Assembly (NCBI RefSeq): GCF_020405225.1
Contig: NZ_CP084472.1
Span: 3,038,001 to 3,102,000 of the forward strand
Direction of reading: 5' to 3'
Source of the DNA: Natrinema sp. DC36
GTDB taxonomy: Archaea > Halobacteriota > Halobacteria > Halobacteriales > Natrialbaceae
DNA: 64,000 nt
Shown: positions 1 through 10,840 of the stretch, piece after piece
How positions within the stretch are numbered: position 1 is the first letter of the stretch
Layout: each line of letters starts with the position of its first letter
Translations under genes and position numbers: made by a program
Notes under the pieces: generated by a model
Databases searched by the model: none
What the model saw: the letters and a program-made list of their open reading frames with translations, nothing else
Told to the model about the DNA's origin: nothing

Positions 1-1405
1 TTACTCGTTCGGCCGTCGGGGGTCTAACCCGACTAACGCTGCTACTATGACCAGAATTTTCGTTACTGAACGGTCCACACGATCTCTCGACCGTGCTTCC
101 ACCCGAACAGAACGCCAACCTACAAGATTGCGGTATGAACCGCACTGCTAGGTCTCGGTGGTAGACTTGAGCCCCGATCATTTTGGGCGCCTCAAACCTC
201 GGCCGGTAAGCTATTACGCTTTTCTTAGAGGGTAGCTGCTTCTAAGCTCACCTCCCGGCTGTCTAGGGCTTGAGACCACCTTCGATCGCACTTAGTCTAC
301 ACTTGGGGACCTTAACCCAGCTCTGGGTTGTCTCCCTCACGGTACACAGGCTTACCCCGTGCACCGGACTCCCTGCGTCAAACGGCGTTTGTAGGTTCGG
401 AGTTGGACAGGGGGGCGCACTCCTCTCGGAGTGCGATCCCCCAATCCGTCGCTCTACCCCACAAACTACCTCGGCAGAGGTCATGCTTCGACATGTTTCG
501 GTTGGAACCAGCTGTTTCCGGACTCGATGGGCCTTTCACCCCTAGACGTAAGTCACGAGAGGGTATTGTAGGACACCAACTCTAACAGACTTCCACGTGC
601 CTTTCGGCACGCTTCATCTTGCTCACGCCTAGATCGTCCGGTTTCGGGTCGTGCCCGTTTGACTCCCCGCGCTTGAACACGGTGACCCTGGTGCAAAGCA
701 CTGCGGTCATATCGGTTTCCCTACGCCTTCCTCGATAATCGAGTTAGACTCGTCAAACAGGCACACTCTCTGGTTCGTTTTTCAAAACGTACGACGGAAC
801 TCCGGCTTCCTCTGTCGCTTACTACAGGTTCGCACCTGATTCATTGAACAGAGGACCTTGTGAGCCCCGTCGCTCTATCGCCAACTGATTTCACGCCCTA
901 TTGCACCTCCCTTCGTGGGGTGCTTTTCAGCGTTCGTTCACACTACTTGTTCGCTATCGGTCTTGAGGAGTGTTTAGTCTTCGCGGTCGATGCCCGCGAT
1001 ATTCACGAGGGATATCCAACCCCCGATACTCTGGAGCTGACTCGTTCCTTACTCGTCGACGGTACGGGACTGTCACCCTGTCTCGTGCTCTATTCCAAGA
1101 GACTTCGCGTCGAGTGTCGGGAAGTGATCGTCAGTCCGAACACCACATTGCCCGTGAGGGCTTCGGTTTGGACTGTGTCGCGTTTATTCGCCATTACTAA
1201 CGACATCGCGTTTGCTTTCTTTTCCTGTCGATACTAAGATGTTTCAATTCTCGACGTTCCCCATTGCGCGAAGCAATTGCGGTGGGGATTCCCATTCGGA
1301 GATCCTGAGTTCTTCGCCTCCGTGCGGCTCCCTCAGGCTTATCGCAGCTTGGCACGTCCTTCTTCAGCTCTCAAGCCGAGCGATCCACCAGCTGGCACAG
1401 TAGCC
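1..1405 (-). rRNA. rrl: 23S ribosomal RNA, 5' part (runs off window start)
   Basis: The reverse complement matches the archaeal 23S rRNA 5' half. The 5' end is placed near 1405, where the minus strand reads a typical haloarchaeal 23S start (GTGGCTACTGTGCCAGC). About 1.4 kb of the expected 2.9 kb is present; the 3' half and 5S lie beyond the left edge. It is co-transcribed with the upstream tRNA-Ala and 16S. Short ORFs on either strand here are spurious. Confidence 0.95.
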
Positions 1406-1862
1406 ACGTTCATCGGATCTGAATTGCAACCTGCAGTTGTAATTCAAGAGTGACCCGGGAACGGGTCCAGTGGACGCCTGGACTACACGTACACACGGTC
1501 TCATTTGCACGCCGTAGACGCGGCATGCATTAACCCTTCCCAGCCACGTTTACACGGGCTGGTGCATCGGTTGTTGTTCGGATTAAACCGAAATCGTCTG
1601 CCCCACTTAAGGGGCACGATTCGGTTGTCCTCCGAGACATGGACCCACAGGGATTCGAACCCTGGGCATCCTCCTTGCAAAGGAGGCACTCTACCACTGA
1701 GCTATGGGCCCACGCCCGTCTCATGATCGAGACAGGCACGGAGTTGGATGTGAACCTTGGTAGTTCTAAGGTGCCCGATCGGCCGGTCGCTGGTCGATCG
1801 AACGTGGAACCGCAATCGCAATCCGCTAAGGTGGGTCGGGGCGACGCCCCGATCCCGGTCTG
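1406..1862 (-). other. 16S-23S internal transcribed spacer
   Basis: This spacer holds tRNA-Ala and processing sequences. The 11 nt at 1798-1808 (TCGAACGTGGA, plus strand) are an exact reverse complement of 3410-3420 in the 16S leader. The two arms could therefore form the long helix that loops out 16S for bulge-helix-bulge processing. A short direct repeat, CTAAGGTG, occurs at about 1767 and 1826. Confidence 0.7.
1640..1711 (-). tRNA. tRNA-Ala (TGC anticodon) in the 16S-23S spacer
   Basis: The minus strand folds as a full cloverleaf: acceptor GGGCCCA pairs with TGGGTCC with one G-T wobble, the anticodon loop is TTTGCAA (anticodon TGC), the T arm contains GGTTCGAATCC, and the discriminator is A at 1640. 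No CCA is encoded. A tRNA-Ala in the rRNA spacer is the usual euryarchaeal arrangement. Confidence 0.97.
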
Positions 1863-3335
<1,473 letters not shown>

Positions 3336-3409
3336 GCTATGTATATACTCCCCCGTGAAGGGGAGGGTCTGTTGGCGGTGAATGTTGCAAACACACTCAC
3401 ACTAAATGG

Positions 3410-3420
3410 TCCACGTTCGA
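3410..3420 (-). other. Leader arm of putative 16S processing stem
   Basis: TCCACGTTCGA (plus strand) is an exact reverse complement of 1798-1808 in the spacer behind 16S. Archaeal pre-16S is excised from such a flanking helix. I did not confirm a full bulge-helix-bulge beyond the 11 bp. Confidence 0.5.
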
Positions 3421-3520
3421 TGACGCTGGTCGAACGACCAAGCGGGCGTCACCGAACTACCAAGGCTCACATCAGATCCCATCTGTACGGCGGACCGCAG
3501 GGGTAGGATCCTCATTTCCT

Positions 3521-3564
3521 TCGGACGTATTCATAAGCCGTCTGGGGTACATAACCCCTTCGGA
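3521..3564 (-). promoter_or_regulatory. Proximal pair of degenerate rRNA promoter boxes
   Basis: Two related boxes sit here back to back on the minus strand: GGGGTTATGTACCCC (about 3544-3558) and GGCTTATGAATACGTCCGA (about 3522-3540). They resemble the upstream copies and could be extra rRNA start sites, but the match is weaker. Confidence 0.45.
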
Positions 3565-3630
3565 CTCCAAATCGTCCGTGACGATGCGGCGTATCCAAAC
3601 GCCCCGTCGCCACATCTTCGTGTTCACATC

Positions 3631-3660
3631 CGAATGCCCTCGAACGTATAAGGGCGTCGG
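3631..3660 (-). promoter_or_regulatory. rRNA promoter, third copy
   Basis: The minus strand reads CCGACGCCCTTATACGTTCG then AGGGCATTCG. It lies 80 nt from the second copy and is nearly identical in its core, which supports a promoter-duplication array. Confidence 0.65.
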
Positions 3661-3710
3661 ATCGCCCCCGCGCCGGAAACCGCATCCGGCGGGGGTGTGT
3701 ACGATCACAA

Positions 3711-3741
3711 CTGAACGCCCAGACACGTATAAGGGCTCCGG
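3711..3741 (-). promoter_or_regulatory. rRNA promoter, second copy
   Basis: The minus strand reads CGGAGCCCTTATACGTGTCT then GGGCGTTCAG. It has the same layout as the copies at 3917 and 3631, with the core CCTTATACGT box. Confidence 0.6.
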
Positions 3742-3916
3742 ATCATCACGACCGGCAGTTCCGGTCGTGACCATCGTTGCGTGGAGCCCTCGAGTACGCA
3801 GTCTCTCGTCGGATCGAACCGACGAGGTGTCCGAGGACGGATGTAACGTCTGCCTCCGTGCCGGGTTGCGGCCGGAGGGAACGCGGCGGCGTGCGCCACG
3901 TCGTTCGCAATACAAT

Positions 3917-3948
3917 CGAATGCCGGGTATACATATAAGGCCGTCGGA
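3917..3948 (-). promoter_or_regulatory. rRNA promoter, distal copy
   Basis: Read leftward the site is CGACGGCCTTATATGTATAC followed by CCGGCATTCG. This is an archaeal TATA-type box inside the imperfect palindromic frame typical of haloarchaeal rRNA promoters. It is the farthest upstream of the series, about 580 nt before 16S. Confidence 0.65.
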
Positions 3949-4263
3949 CGAGACCTGTATCGGAACCCGATACCATGGCACGGTTTTCCACTAAAACGTA
4001 GTGTCAATGATATTGATAAGTGCGATAGTTGCTCGAGCGAGCCGTATCGATCGCGAGAATGTCACGCGGGCGGAGGTCGGCCGGTCATCCCACCCTTGCA
4101 GGTGCGGTCTGGCCGAATGATACCCGCGTGGGTCGCACTCGAGCGCGCACGCGCAAGAAGGCTTCGTGTCGAGAGTTTCCGGGTGCGTCTCGTGAGTTGG
4201 TGAGCGAGGGGCAGAGACGCGCATCGATGCCGATAAACCACGTGCGTTGCAAAGGGGAGACGA

Positions 4264-4641
4264 ATGGTCCGGGACCCGTTCGCTTCGGAGTCGACGCCGT
4301 CCGCCGAGGAGATCTGCTCTGCGCTGGACGATCCCGACTGCCGTGAGATTATCCGGAAGCTCGAGGAGCCGATGACTGCATCGGAGCTATCGAAGCGGTG
4401 TGAGATCCCGCAGTCGACGCTGTACCGGAAACTCGAGTTGTTGACCGAGTCGACGTTACTCGAGGAATCGACCGAGATTCGACAGGACGGTCATCACGCG
4501 AGCAAGTACTCGGTCGCGTTCGACGAGATTACGCTCGGGCTTGACGAGGATCGGTCGCTGTCGGTCGATATCGAGCGACCGGCCCGGACGGCGGACGAAC
4601 GGCTCGCGGAGCTGTGGTCGGAGGTGCGAAAGGAAACATGA
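4264..4641 (+). CDS. Winged helix-turn-helix transcriptional regulator
   Basis: This 125-aa protein is a likely DNA-binding regulator. Residues about 15-75 form an ArsR/MarR-like winged helix: a region around ICSALDDPDCREIIRKL, then the recognition helix region TASELSKRCEIPQSTLYRKL, then a wing. The C-terminal 40 residues are acidic. A GGGGAG ribosome-binding-like site precedes the ATG. Its stop overlaps the next start (ATGA, 4638-4641), so it is translationally coupled to a small membrane protein. Such wHTH plus small membrane protein pairs are common in haloarchaea; ligand and targets are unknown. Confidence 0.85.
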   Translation: MVRDPFASESTPSAEEICSALDDPDCREIIRKLEEPMTASELSKRCEIPQSTLYRKLELLTESTLLEESTEIRQDGHHASKYSVAFDEITLGLDEDRSLSVDIERPARTADERLAELWSEVRKET

Positions 4642-4934
4642 ATCCGATTCCAACGGGGCCAACCGAGACGATGCTCGCGCTGGCGGTCGTCAAGACGCTC
4701 GTTCTCGTGGTCGGGGGTGTCATCACGTACTTCGCGTTCAAGGCGTATCGGCGGACCCGGCAGCGGGCGCTGGGGTATCTCGCGGCCGGGTTCGGGCTCG
4801 TCACGCTCGGCCTGGTACTTGCCGGGATGTTGTACGAACTCCTCGAGGTCGACCTGGCGACCGGAATCCTGCTCGAGAGCCTGCTTGTCCTGGCCGGGTT
4901 CCTCGTGATCGCGTACTCGCTGTACGTGCAGTAA
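4638..4934 (+). CDS. Small membrane protein coupled to wHTH regulator
   Basis: This 98-aa protein has three predicted hydrophobic helices (roughly residues 11-30, 43-62 and 70-95) separated by a basic loop (RRTRQR). The start at 4638 is chosen because it forms the ATGA overlap with the upstream regulator stop. It resembles a haloarchaeal conserved membrane family (DUF7521-like, recalled from memory) that is usually paired with wHTH genes. A signal-sensing partner role is only inferred from this pairing. Confidence 0.75.
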   Translation: MNPIPTGPTETMLALAVVKTLVLVVGGVITYFAFKAYRRTRQRALGYLAAGFGLVTLGLVLAGMLYELLEVDLATGILLESLLVLAGFLVIAYSLYVQ

Positions 4935-5034
4935 CGGGCGCGAGCGCCGAGCGGTAGAAGACGGACTCGAGGTGAAAGCGACGCGGAACGGACGCTTCGT
5001 GTCGTCTCGATACGGAAGAGGAAATAGCAGACTG

Positions 5035-5176
5035 TTATCGTGGCAACAGAGGATTACCACGCCCTCCCCAGCCGATTCGCTCGATCGCTCCGCTCTCTCG
5101 CTCATCCCTCGCACGGAGTCGTCCTGCGGTTCGCCGTCGGCGAACCGCAAGCCAGCGCGCGCCATAGTGGATTACC
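5035..5176. repeat. Dispersed repeat family 1, copy a
   Basis: This element lies between two converging gene ends. It contains the family block CCACGCCCTCCCCAGCCGAT (from 5058), then CTCATCCCTCGCAC, then a perfect 11-bp hairpin (5125-5135 with 5139-5149, 3-nt loop), then GCGCGCGCCATAGTGG. Related copies lie at about 24851, 50241 and 62387. It is a possible bidirectional terminator. Confidence 0.75.
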
Positions 5177-5231
5177 AAATAGCGCGACGCGGCGGATCAT
5201 GGTCGTCACGTCGTCGGTACGAATCAAGCCG

Positions 5232-6695
5232 TCATCGATTCAGGGTGTGAATCGCGTGGCCGAGTGCGTTTTCGGCGGCTTCCATCACCGACTCCGAGAG
5301 CGTCGGATGGGCGTGGACCGTCGCGGCGACGTCCTCGAGCGTCGCACCGAGTTCGATCGCGAGGCCGAGTTCGGCGATCAATTCGGAGGCTTCGGGGCCG
5401 ACGATCGAGGCGCCGAGGACGTAGCCGTCTTCGTCGTCGGCGACGATTTTCACGAAGCCCTCCGAGTCGCCGGTCGTCAGCGCGCGGCCGCTGGCCTGGA
5501 ACGGGAACTGGCCGGTCACCGTCTCGAAGCCGGCCTCCTCGGCCTCGGATTCGGTCATCCCGACGGTTGCGATTTCGGGATCGGTGAAGACGACTGCGGG
5601 AATCGCCTGGTGGTCGAGGGCCGCGGGCTCGCCGGCGATCAACTCGGCGGCGACTTTCCCTTCCGCGCTGCCTTTGTGTGCGAGCATCGGTTCGCCGGCG
5701 ACGTCGCCGACGGCGAAGATATGGTCGACGTTCGTGCGTGCGCGCGAATCGGTCTCGATGAAGCCGCGGTCGTCGGTTTCGATCCCGGCTTTCTCGAGAT
5801 CGAGCGTCTCGGAAACGGGGGATCGGCCGACGGCCACGAGGACGTTCTCGACGTCGAGCTCGAGGCGTTCCGCTTCGATCGCCTCGGTGCTCCCACCGTT
5901 CGCTGCAGCGCCATCGACCGGCTCGGCGACGACGCGGATGCCGTGACCCGGCTCGTACCACTCGGAGGCGGTGTACCCGAAGTGAAAGTCGATCCCGAGG
6001 GCCTCGGCTCGCTGTTTGACCGGTCGTGTGAGGTCGTCGTCGTAGCCCGGCAGGATCGAATCGAGCATCTCGACGACGGTCACGTCGGTGCCGAGTTTGG
6101 CGAAGACGCTCGCCAGTTCCATCCCGATATAGCCCCCGCCGACGACGACCATCGAGTCGGGGACGGAATCGAGCGCGAGCGCCTGTCGCGAGTTCAGAAC
6201 GGGCTCGTCGTCGAACGAGAAGTCGGGAATCGAAATGGGGCGCGAACCGGTCGCCACGATGGCGTTCTCGAACTCGAGGGTCTCCGAGCCCTGTCCCTCG
6301 CCGCTGTGGGAGACGCGGACGGTGTTCTCGTCCGCGAACCGGGCGGTGCCCTCGAGCAGGTTGACCTGATTCGCCTTGCAGAGTTTCTCGACGCCGCTCG
6401 TGAGTTGATCGACGACGCCGTCCTTCCAGTCCATCATCCCGGCGAGGTCGATTGCGGGATCGGCGTGGATCCCCATCTCCTCGGCGGTGGCGGCCTCGTG
6501 GGCGACATCGGTCGCGGTAATCAGCGCTTTCGAGGGGATACAGCCGTAGTTCAGGCAGGTCCCTCCGTAGGCGTCTTTCTCGACGAGCGTGACGTCCAGA
6601 TCGAGTTGGCCGGCGCGAATCGCAGCCACGTAGCCGGCCGGGCCCGCGCCGATAATCAGTACGTCCGTTCCGGTGGTGACGTCTCCGACGACCAT
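5232..6695 (-). CDS. lpdA: Dihydrolipoyl dehydrogenase (E3)
   Basis: This 487-aa flavoprotein reoxidises the dihydrolipoyl arm of a 2-oxoacid dehydrogenase complex, passing electrons through a disulfide and FAD to NAD. The N-terminal FAD motif GAGPAG is at residues 16-21. The redox motif GGTCLNYGC has C47 and C52. The second dinucleotide motif is GGGYIGMELA. The C-terminal interface motif HAHPTLSE carries the catalytic His-Glu pair near 463 and 468. Length is standard. It is the last gene of the leftward operon, 60 nt behind the E2 gene. A family-1 repeat follows it and may be the operon terminator. Confidence 0.97.
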   Translation of the reverse strand: MVVGDVTTGTDVLIIGAGPAGYVAAIRAGQLDLDVTLVEKDAYGGTCLNYGCIPSKALITATDVAHEAATAEEMGIHADPAIDLAGMMDWKDGVVDQLTSGVEKLCKANQVNLLEGTARFADENTVRVSHSGEGQGSETLEFENAIVATGSRPISIPDFSFDDEPVLNSRQALALDSVPDSMVVVGGGYIGMELASVFAKLGTDVTVVEMLDSILPGYDDDLTRPVKQRAEALGIDFHFGYTASEWYEPGHGIRVVAEPVDGAAANGGSTEAIEAERLELDVENVLVAVGRSPVSETLDLEKAGIETDDRGFIETDSRARTNVDHIFAVGDVAGEPMLAHKGSAEGKVAAELIAGEPAALDHQAIPAVVFTDPEIATVGMTESEAEEAGFETVTGQFPFQASGRALTTGDSEGFVKIVADDEDGYVLGASIVGPEASELIAELGLAIELGATLEDVAATVHAHPTLSESVMEAAENALGHAIHTLNR

Positions 6696-6755
6696 CGGTT
6701 ACGGTCCTCCGTCGTGCGTGAAATGTGCGCTCATGTTCGGTAGGTTCGTCTTCGA

Positions 6756-8462
6756 TCACTCGAGCAATAGTAGATTGGGGTTCTCGAGGTACTCCATGAC
6801 GGTGTTCGTGAACCGGGCACCGACGGCTCCGTCGATCAGCCGGTGGTCGAACGACAGCGAGAGCGTCAGCACGGAGCGGGGTTCGATCGACTCATCACCG
6901 TTTTCGTCGGTCACCACGCGCGGTTTGCGCTTGATCTCGCCGATCGCGAGGATCCCCGCCTCGGGGTAGTTGATGATCGGCGTGGCGTACTCGCCGCCGA
7001 TACCGCCGACGTTGGTGATCGTAAACGTCGACCCCTGCAGTTCGCCGGGGCTGATCGTCCGATCGCGAGCCTTCCGGACGAGTTCGTTCAACTCCGACGA
7101 GAGTTGGAGCAGCCCCTTCCGATCGACGTCGTCGACCACCGGCACCATCAGCCCGACGTCGGTCGCGGTCGCGATGCCGATGTTGTAGTAGTCGCGGTAG
7201 ACGACCTCCTCGCTCTCCTCGTCGATGACCGCGTTCATCTCGGGGTGTTCTTTCAGCGCCGCGACGACGGCCTTCGTGATGAACGGCATGTAGGTCAGCC
7301 GAATGCCGCGCTCCTCGGCGCGCGGTTTGAGGTCCTCGCGGACCCCCACGAGTTCGGTCACGTCGACCTCGTCGTGGTGGGTGACGTGGGGTGCGCTGTA
7401 CTTCGACTCGACCATCGCTTCGGCGATCCGCTTGCGGACCCCTTTGAACGGTTCGCGGCGTTCGCGCTCGCCCTCCGCGAAATCGGTTCCCTTCGTCCCG
7501 ACCGGTTCGCCTGCTTCGACCGCTTCCCTATCTGCTTCTTGGGCCCGACGCTGTGCCTCGGCGTACTCCCGAACCGCGTCCGGCGTGACGAATGCCTCGC
7601 CGTTGCGCTCTTCGGTCGCCGGGACAGCATTGAGATCGAGTCCCTCCTCCTCGGCCATTCGGCGGGTCGCCGGTGCTGCCAGCGTCTTATCCCGGTCCGC
7701 CGAGTCGACCTGCGTCGGGGCTCCGGACCGCTGGGAACTCGAGGCCCCGGTCGCGCTCTCGGTCGCCGTTTCCTCGGTGGTATCGGTATCTGTGCCCGCT
7801 CCGCTCGAGTCGCTCGGTTCGGATTCCGCTCCGCCGGGTGCTGCTTCGGCCGCCTGTGACTGGACCTGTGCCACGCCGTCACCGGACTCGCCTCCAGTCG
7901 CGGCCTGCACGTCGGCTGCGGTGATCCGGCCGCCGGGGCCGCTTCCTCGGATGCTCGAGAGGTCGATCCCCTCTTCGCGGGCCATGCGACGGACGCGCGG
8001 CGGTGCGAAAACACGGTCGTCAGGCGGTGCGACTTCCTCAGTATCTGCGCCGGTCGAGCCGGGGCTGCCAGCGGCGTCGCCGCTGTCGTTCCGTTGCTCG
8101 CTCGGTTCGTCGATTCCCGGCGGTTCGCCCGCCTGCTCTTGCTCCGATTCAGTTGGTTTCTCGCGCGCCTCGCCCTCGCTCGCGGCTTCGCCGTTCGCGC
8201 CTTCCGAGGCGCGTGTCGCCTCGCCCTCGACGTCGAACGAAATGATGACCGTCCCGACCGGGACGATTTCGCCCTCCTCGACGTGCAACTCGCGGACGGT
8301 GCCGTCGACCGGCGCGGGAACCTCCACGAGGGCCTTGTCAGTCTCGACCTCCGCGACCGGCTGATCTTCGGACACCGCATCGCCCGCCTCGACCAGCCAC
8401 GAGACCAGTTCGCCCTCCGCGACCCCCTCGCCGACGTCCGGTAGCTCGAATTCCCTGACCAT
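6756..8462 (-). CDS. Dihydrolipoamide acyltransferase (E2) with two subunit-binding domains
   Basis: This 568-aa core subunit transfers the acyl group from lipoate to CoA. An N-terminal lipoyl domain (about 1-78) has the lipoylated lysine in ETDKALVEV (K43). A long Ala/Glu/Ser-rich linker follows. There are two peripheral-subunit-binding-like domains: FAPPRVRRMAREEGID (about 151-187) and LAAPATRRMAEEEGLD (about 260-301). The C-terminal catalytic domain ends in the acetyltransferase motif SFDHRLIDGA. One nucleotide separates it from the E1 beta stop, so translation is probably coupled. The double binding domain is longer than the bacterial norm but is, as I recall, common in haloarchaea. Confidence 0.95.
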   Translation of the reverse strand: MVREFELPDVGEGVAEGELVSWLVEAGDAVSEDQPVAEVETDKALVEVPAPVDGTVRELHVEEGEIVPVGTVIISFDVEGEATRASEGANGEAASEGEAREKPTESEQEQAGEPPGIDEPSEQRNDSGDAAGSPGSTGADTEEVAPPDDRVFAPPRVRRMAREEGIDLSSIRGSGPGGRITAADVQAATGGESGDGVAQVQSQAAEAAPGGAESEPSDSSGAGTDTDTTEETATESATGASSSQRSGAPTQVDSADRDKTLAAPATRRMAEEEGLDLNAVPATEERNGEAFVTPDAVREYAEAQRRAQEADREAVEAGEPVGTKGTDFAEGERERREPFKGVRKRIAEAMVESKYSAPHVTHHDEVDVTELVGVREDLKPRAEERGIRLTYMPFITKAVVAALKEHPEMNAVIDEESEEVVYRDYYNIGIATATDVGLMVPVVDDVDRKGLLQLSSELNELVRKARDRTISPGELQGSTFTITNVGGIGGEYATPIINYPEAGILAIGEIKRKPRVVTDENGDESIEPRSVLTLSLSFDHRLIDGAVGARFTNTVMEYLENPNLLLLE

Positions 8463-8463
8463 G

Positions 8464-9459
8464 TTAGAACTCCACAGCGTTTCTGATGCCGTCCTCGATG
8501 CGCGCCGGCTCGGGGAGGTAGTAATCCTCGAGCGCGTACAACGGGAACGGCGTGTCGAAGCCCGTGATGCGCTCCACCGGCGCTTCCTGATACAGGAGCG
8601 CCTCCTCCTGCAGGGTCGCGGTGATCTCGGCTCCCAGACCGCCCGTCTTGGGTGCCTCGTGGACGACGGCAGCGCGGCCGGTCTTCTCGAACGATTCGAC
8701 GATGGTCTCCTCGTCCAGCGGGGACACCGTCCGCAGGTCGACCACCTCGGCGTCGATCCCCTCCTCGGTGAGGTTCTCCGCGGCCCCGAGCGTCGGCCGG
8801 GTCATCGCGCCCCACGTGTAGACCGAGATGTCGCTCCCTTCGCGGCGGACGGCCGCCTCGCCGATCGGAACCTCGTACGATTCCGCGGGCACCTCCTCGC
8901 GGAACGCCCGGTAGATGAGCTTCGGCTCGAGGAAGAGCACCGGATCCGGACTCCGGATCGCGCTGGTCAGCAACCCCTTGGTGTCGTAGGGAGTGGAGGG
9001 GATGACGACCTTGAGCCCGGGCTGGTGGACGAACATCGCCTCCGTCGACTCGGAGTGGTGTTCCGGCGCGCGAATCCCGCCACCGTAGGGTGCCCGGATG
9101 ACCATGGGGCACGTGTATCGCCCGCGCGAGCGCGTCCGAAGGCGCGCCGCGTGTGAGACGATCTGATCGAACGCGGGATAGATGAAGCCCATGAACTGGA
9201 TCTCGGGCACCGGCCGCATTCCGTAGGCGGCCATCCCGATCGCCGTGCCGACGATCCCCGACTCCGCGAGCGGGGTATCGATTACCCGGTTCTCGCCGAA
9301 CTCGTCGTAGAGCCCTTCGGTCGCGCGGAAGACGCCGCCGTTCTTGCCGACGTCCTCGCCCATGACGAGGACGTCGTCGTCGCGCTCCATCTCGGTGTGC
9401 AAGCCGTCCTGTACCGCCTGTACCAGCGTGAGGTTCTCTACGTCGGATTCTACGGACAT
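8464..9459 (-). CDS. 2-oxoacid dehydrogenase E1 beta subunit
   Basis: This 331-aa subunit pairs with E1 alpha to form the thiamine-diphosphate-dependent decarboxylase. It is recognisable by the family opening (TLVQAVQDGL, GEDVGKNGGVFRATEGL), PLAESGIVGTAIGMA, and the C-terminal GFDTPFPLYALEDYYLP. The ATG at 9459 is chosen over an upstream in-frame extension that overlaps E1 alpha. It begins 4 nt after the E1 alpha stop. The substrate (pyruvate or branched-chain 2-oxoacids) cannot be told from sequence alone. Confidence 0.95.
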   Translation of the reverse strand: MSVESDVENLTLVQAVQDGLHTEMERDDDVLVMGEDVGKNGGVFRATEGLYDEFGENRVIDTPLAESGIVGTAIGMAAYGMRPVPEIQFMGFIYPAFDQIVSHAARLRTRSRGRYTCPMVIRAPYGGGIRAPEHHSESTEAMFVHQPGLKVVIPSTPYDTKGLLTSAIRSPDPVLFLEPKLIYRAFREEVPAESYEVPIGEAAVRREGSDISVYTWGAMTRPTLGAAENLTEEGIDAEVVDLRTVSPLDEETIVESFEKTGRAAVVHEAPKTGGLGAEITATLQEEALLYQEAPVERITGFDTPFPLYALEDYYLPEPARIEDGIRNAVEF

Positions 9460-9463
9460 GATA

Positions 9464-10570
9464 TCACTCCAGCAGCGCGTCGTCGCCGTGGTCGTCGCGA
9501 ATCGATTCGAAGTACTCGAGCTGTCGCCGTAACCGTCGGGGCATCCCCTCGTAAACGTGGGCGAAGATCTCCTCGGGATCCGGCCGTTCGACCGACTCGG
9601 CCCCGTCGATGGCGTCGGCCACCGTTTCTTCGATCCGCGCTTCGATCGCGTCGACCCGTTCGTCGTCGAGCATGCCGTTCGATCGAAGGTACGTCTCGAG
9701 GCGCGGGATGGGATCTTTCTGCTTCCAGCGTTCGACCTCGTCGTCGGTCCGGTAGACGGAGGGGTCATCGGCTGTCGTATGGGCCCCGAATCGGTACTGG
9801 ACTGCCTCGATCAAGGTGGGGCGTAGTTCGCCCTCGCCGGGGTTTTTCGCCTTCTCGACGGCCTCGCGGGTTACCTTGTACACCGCCAGCGGGTCCATGC
9901 CGTCGACCTGGACGCCCTCGAATCCGTAGGCCGTGGCCTTCTGGGCCAGGGTGGCACTCGCCGTCTGGCGCTCGCGCGGCACCGAGATGGCCCACTGGTT
10001 GTTGTTACAGAAGAAGACGTTCGGCGTGTCGAAGACGCCGGCGAAGTTCAATCCCTCGTGGAAGTCGCCCTCCGACGTGGCCCCGTCGCCGAAGTAGCAG
10101 ACGAAGGCCTTCTCCTCGCCCTTGAGCTTCGATGCCCAGGCCGCGCCGGTCGCGTGGGGAATCTGGGTCGCGATGGGGACGGCGACCGAAAAGATGTTGA
10201 CGTCTTCGGGCATGTAGTTGCCCTGTTCGTGGCCCATCCAGTAGAGCAGCGTTCGCTCGAGGGAGAGTCCCCGAACCAGTCCGACGCCGTGTTCGCGGTA
10301 GCTGGGGAAGACCCAGTCCTCGGCGTCTAAGGCGTGGGCGCTGCCGACCTGTGCCCCCTCTTGACCGGACAGCGGCGGATAGGTCCCCATCCGTCCCTGC
10401 CGCTGGAGGCTGACGGCCCGTTCGTCGAAGCGACGCACGAGCCGCATCTGCTCGTACATCTCGACGAATTCGTCCTCGGAGAGGTCGGGGACGTCGACGC
10501 CCTCGCGAACGCGGCCCGCCTCGTCGAGTACCTGTACTCGCTCGTCGGGATCGCGCTGTAACGTACTCAC
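9464..10570 (-). CDS. 2-oxoacid dehydrogenase E1 alpha subunit
   Basis: This 368-aa first gene of the operon binds thiamine diphosphate through the [20 protein letters not shown]...NNNQW motif, followed by phosphorylation-loop-like [20 protein letters not shown] start at 10570 (encoding the STLQRDP beginning) is preferred over a longer in-frame extension, because haloarchaeal homologues, as I recall, start there. The order E1 alpha - E1 beta - E2 - E3 is the classical complex operon. lipA lies 270 nt upstream in the same direction. Haloarchaea mainly use ferredoxin oxidoreductases for pyruvate, so branched-chain or other 2-oxoacids are plausible substrates. Confidence 0.95.
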   Translation of the reverse strand: MSTLQRDPDERVQVLDEAGRVREGVDVPDLSEDEFVEMYEQMRLVRRFDERAVSLQRQGRMGTYPPLSGQEGAQVGSAHALDAEDWVFPSYREHGVGLVRGLSLERTLLYWMGHEQGNYMPEDVNIFSVAVPIATQIPHATGAAWASKLKGEEKAFVCYFGDGATSEGDFHEGLNFAGVFDTPNVFFCNNNQWAISVPRERQTASATLAQKATAYGFEGVQVDGMDPLAVYKVTREAVEKAKNPGEGELRPTLIEAVQYRFGAHTTADDPSVYRTDDEVERWKQKDPIPRLETYLRSNGMLDDERVDAIEARIEETVADAIDGAESVERPDPEEIFAHVYEGMPRRLRRQLEYFESIRDDHGDDALLE

Positions 10571-10840
10571 GGGAAGAGCCACCTGTACATACCCTAGTGA
10601 ACTATCGCTCAGGGTAAAGGAGTTTCCCAAATAGTTTACTAACGGAGAGATTCTTGCCAACCCGCTCCGAAAGTATCGAACGATAGGGGACGATTCTGGA
10701 CATGAGTGACCGAAAGTGGTCGTTTTGTGGCGATCATCGAACCAGGGCCCTGGGACGGTAACGAGACTGAGTGAAAACGACGTTCGACCGCCGCCGGTTT
10801 ATCGATCGCTGCGGCTGAGAAACCGTCTCGGCGTCACCGC

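Larger units (their letters stand above)
3336..4263. other. rRNA leader and promoter region; no protein gene
   Basis: This 928-nt gap separates 16S from the divergent wHTH gene. It contains the 16S leader, the processing arm at 3410 and four to five tandem rRNA promoter boxes (3521-3948). From about 3960 to 4263 I see no gene, only the presumed promoter side of the downstream regulator. The predicted ORFs here have no recognisable content. Confidence 0.7.

Noticed and set aside
5040-6743. A 567-codon plus-strand ORF opposite lpdA
   Set aside because: It is the antisense frame of a high-GC gene; the minus-strand product has all catalytic motifs of dihydrolipoyl dehydrogenase.
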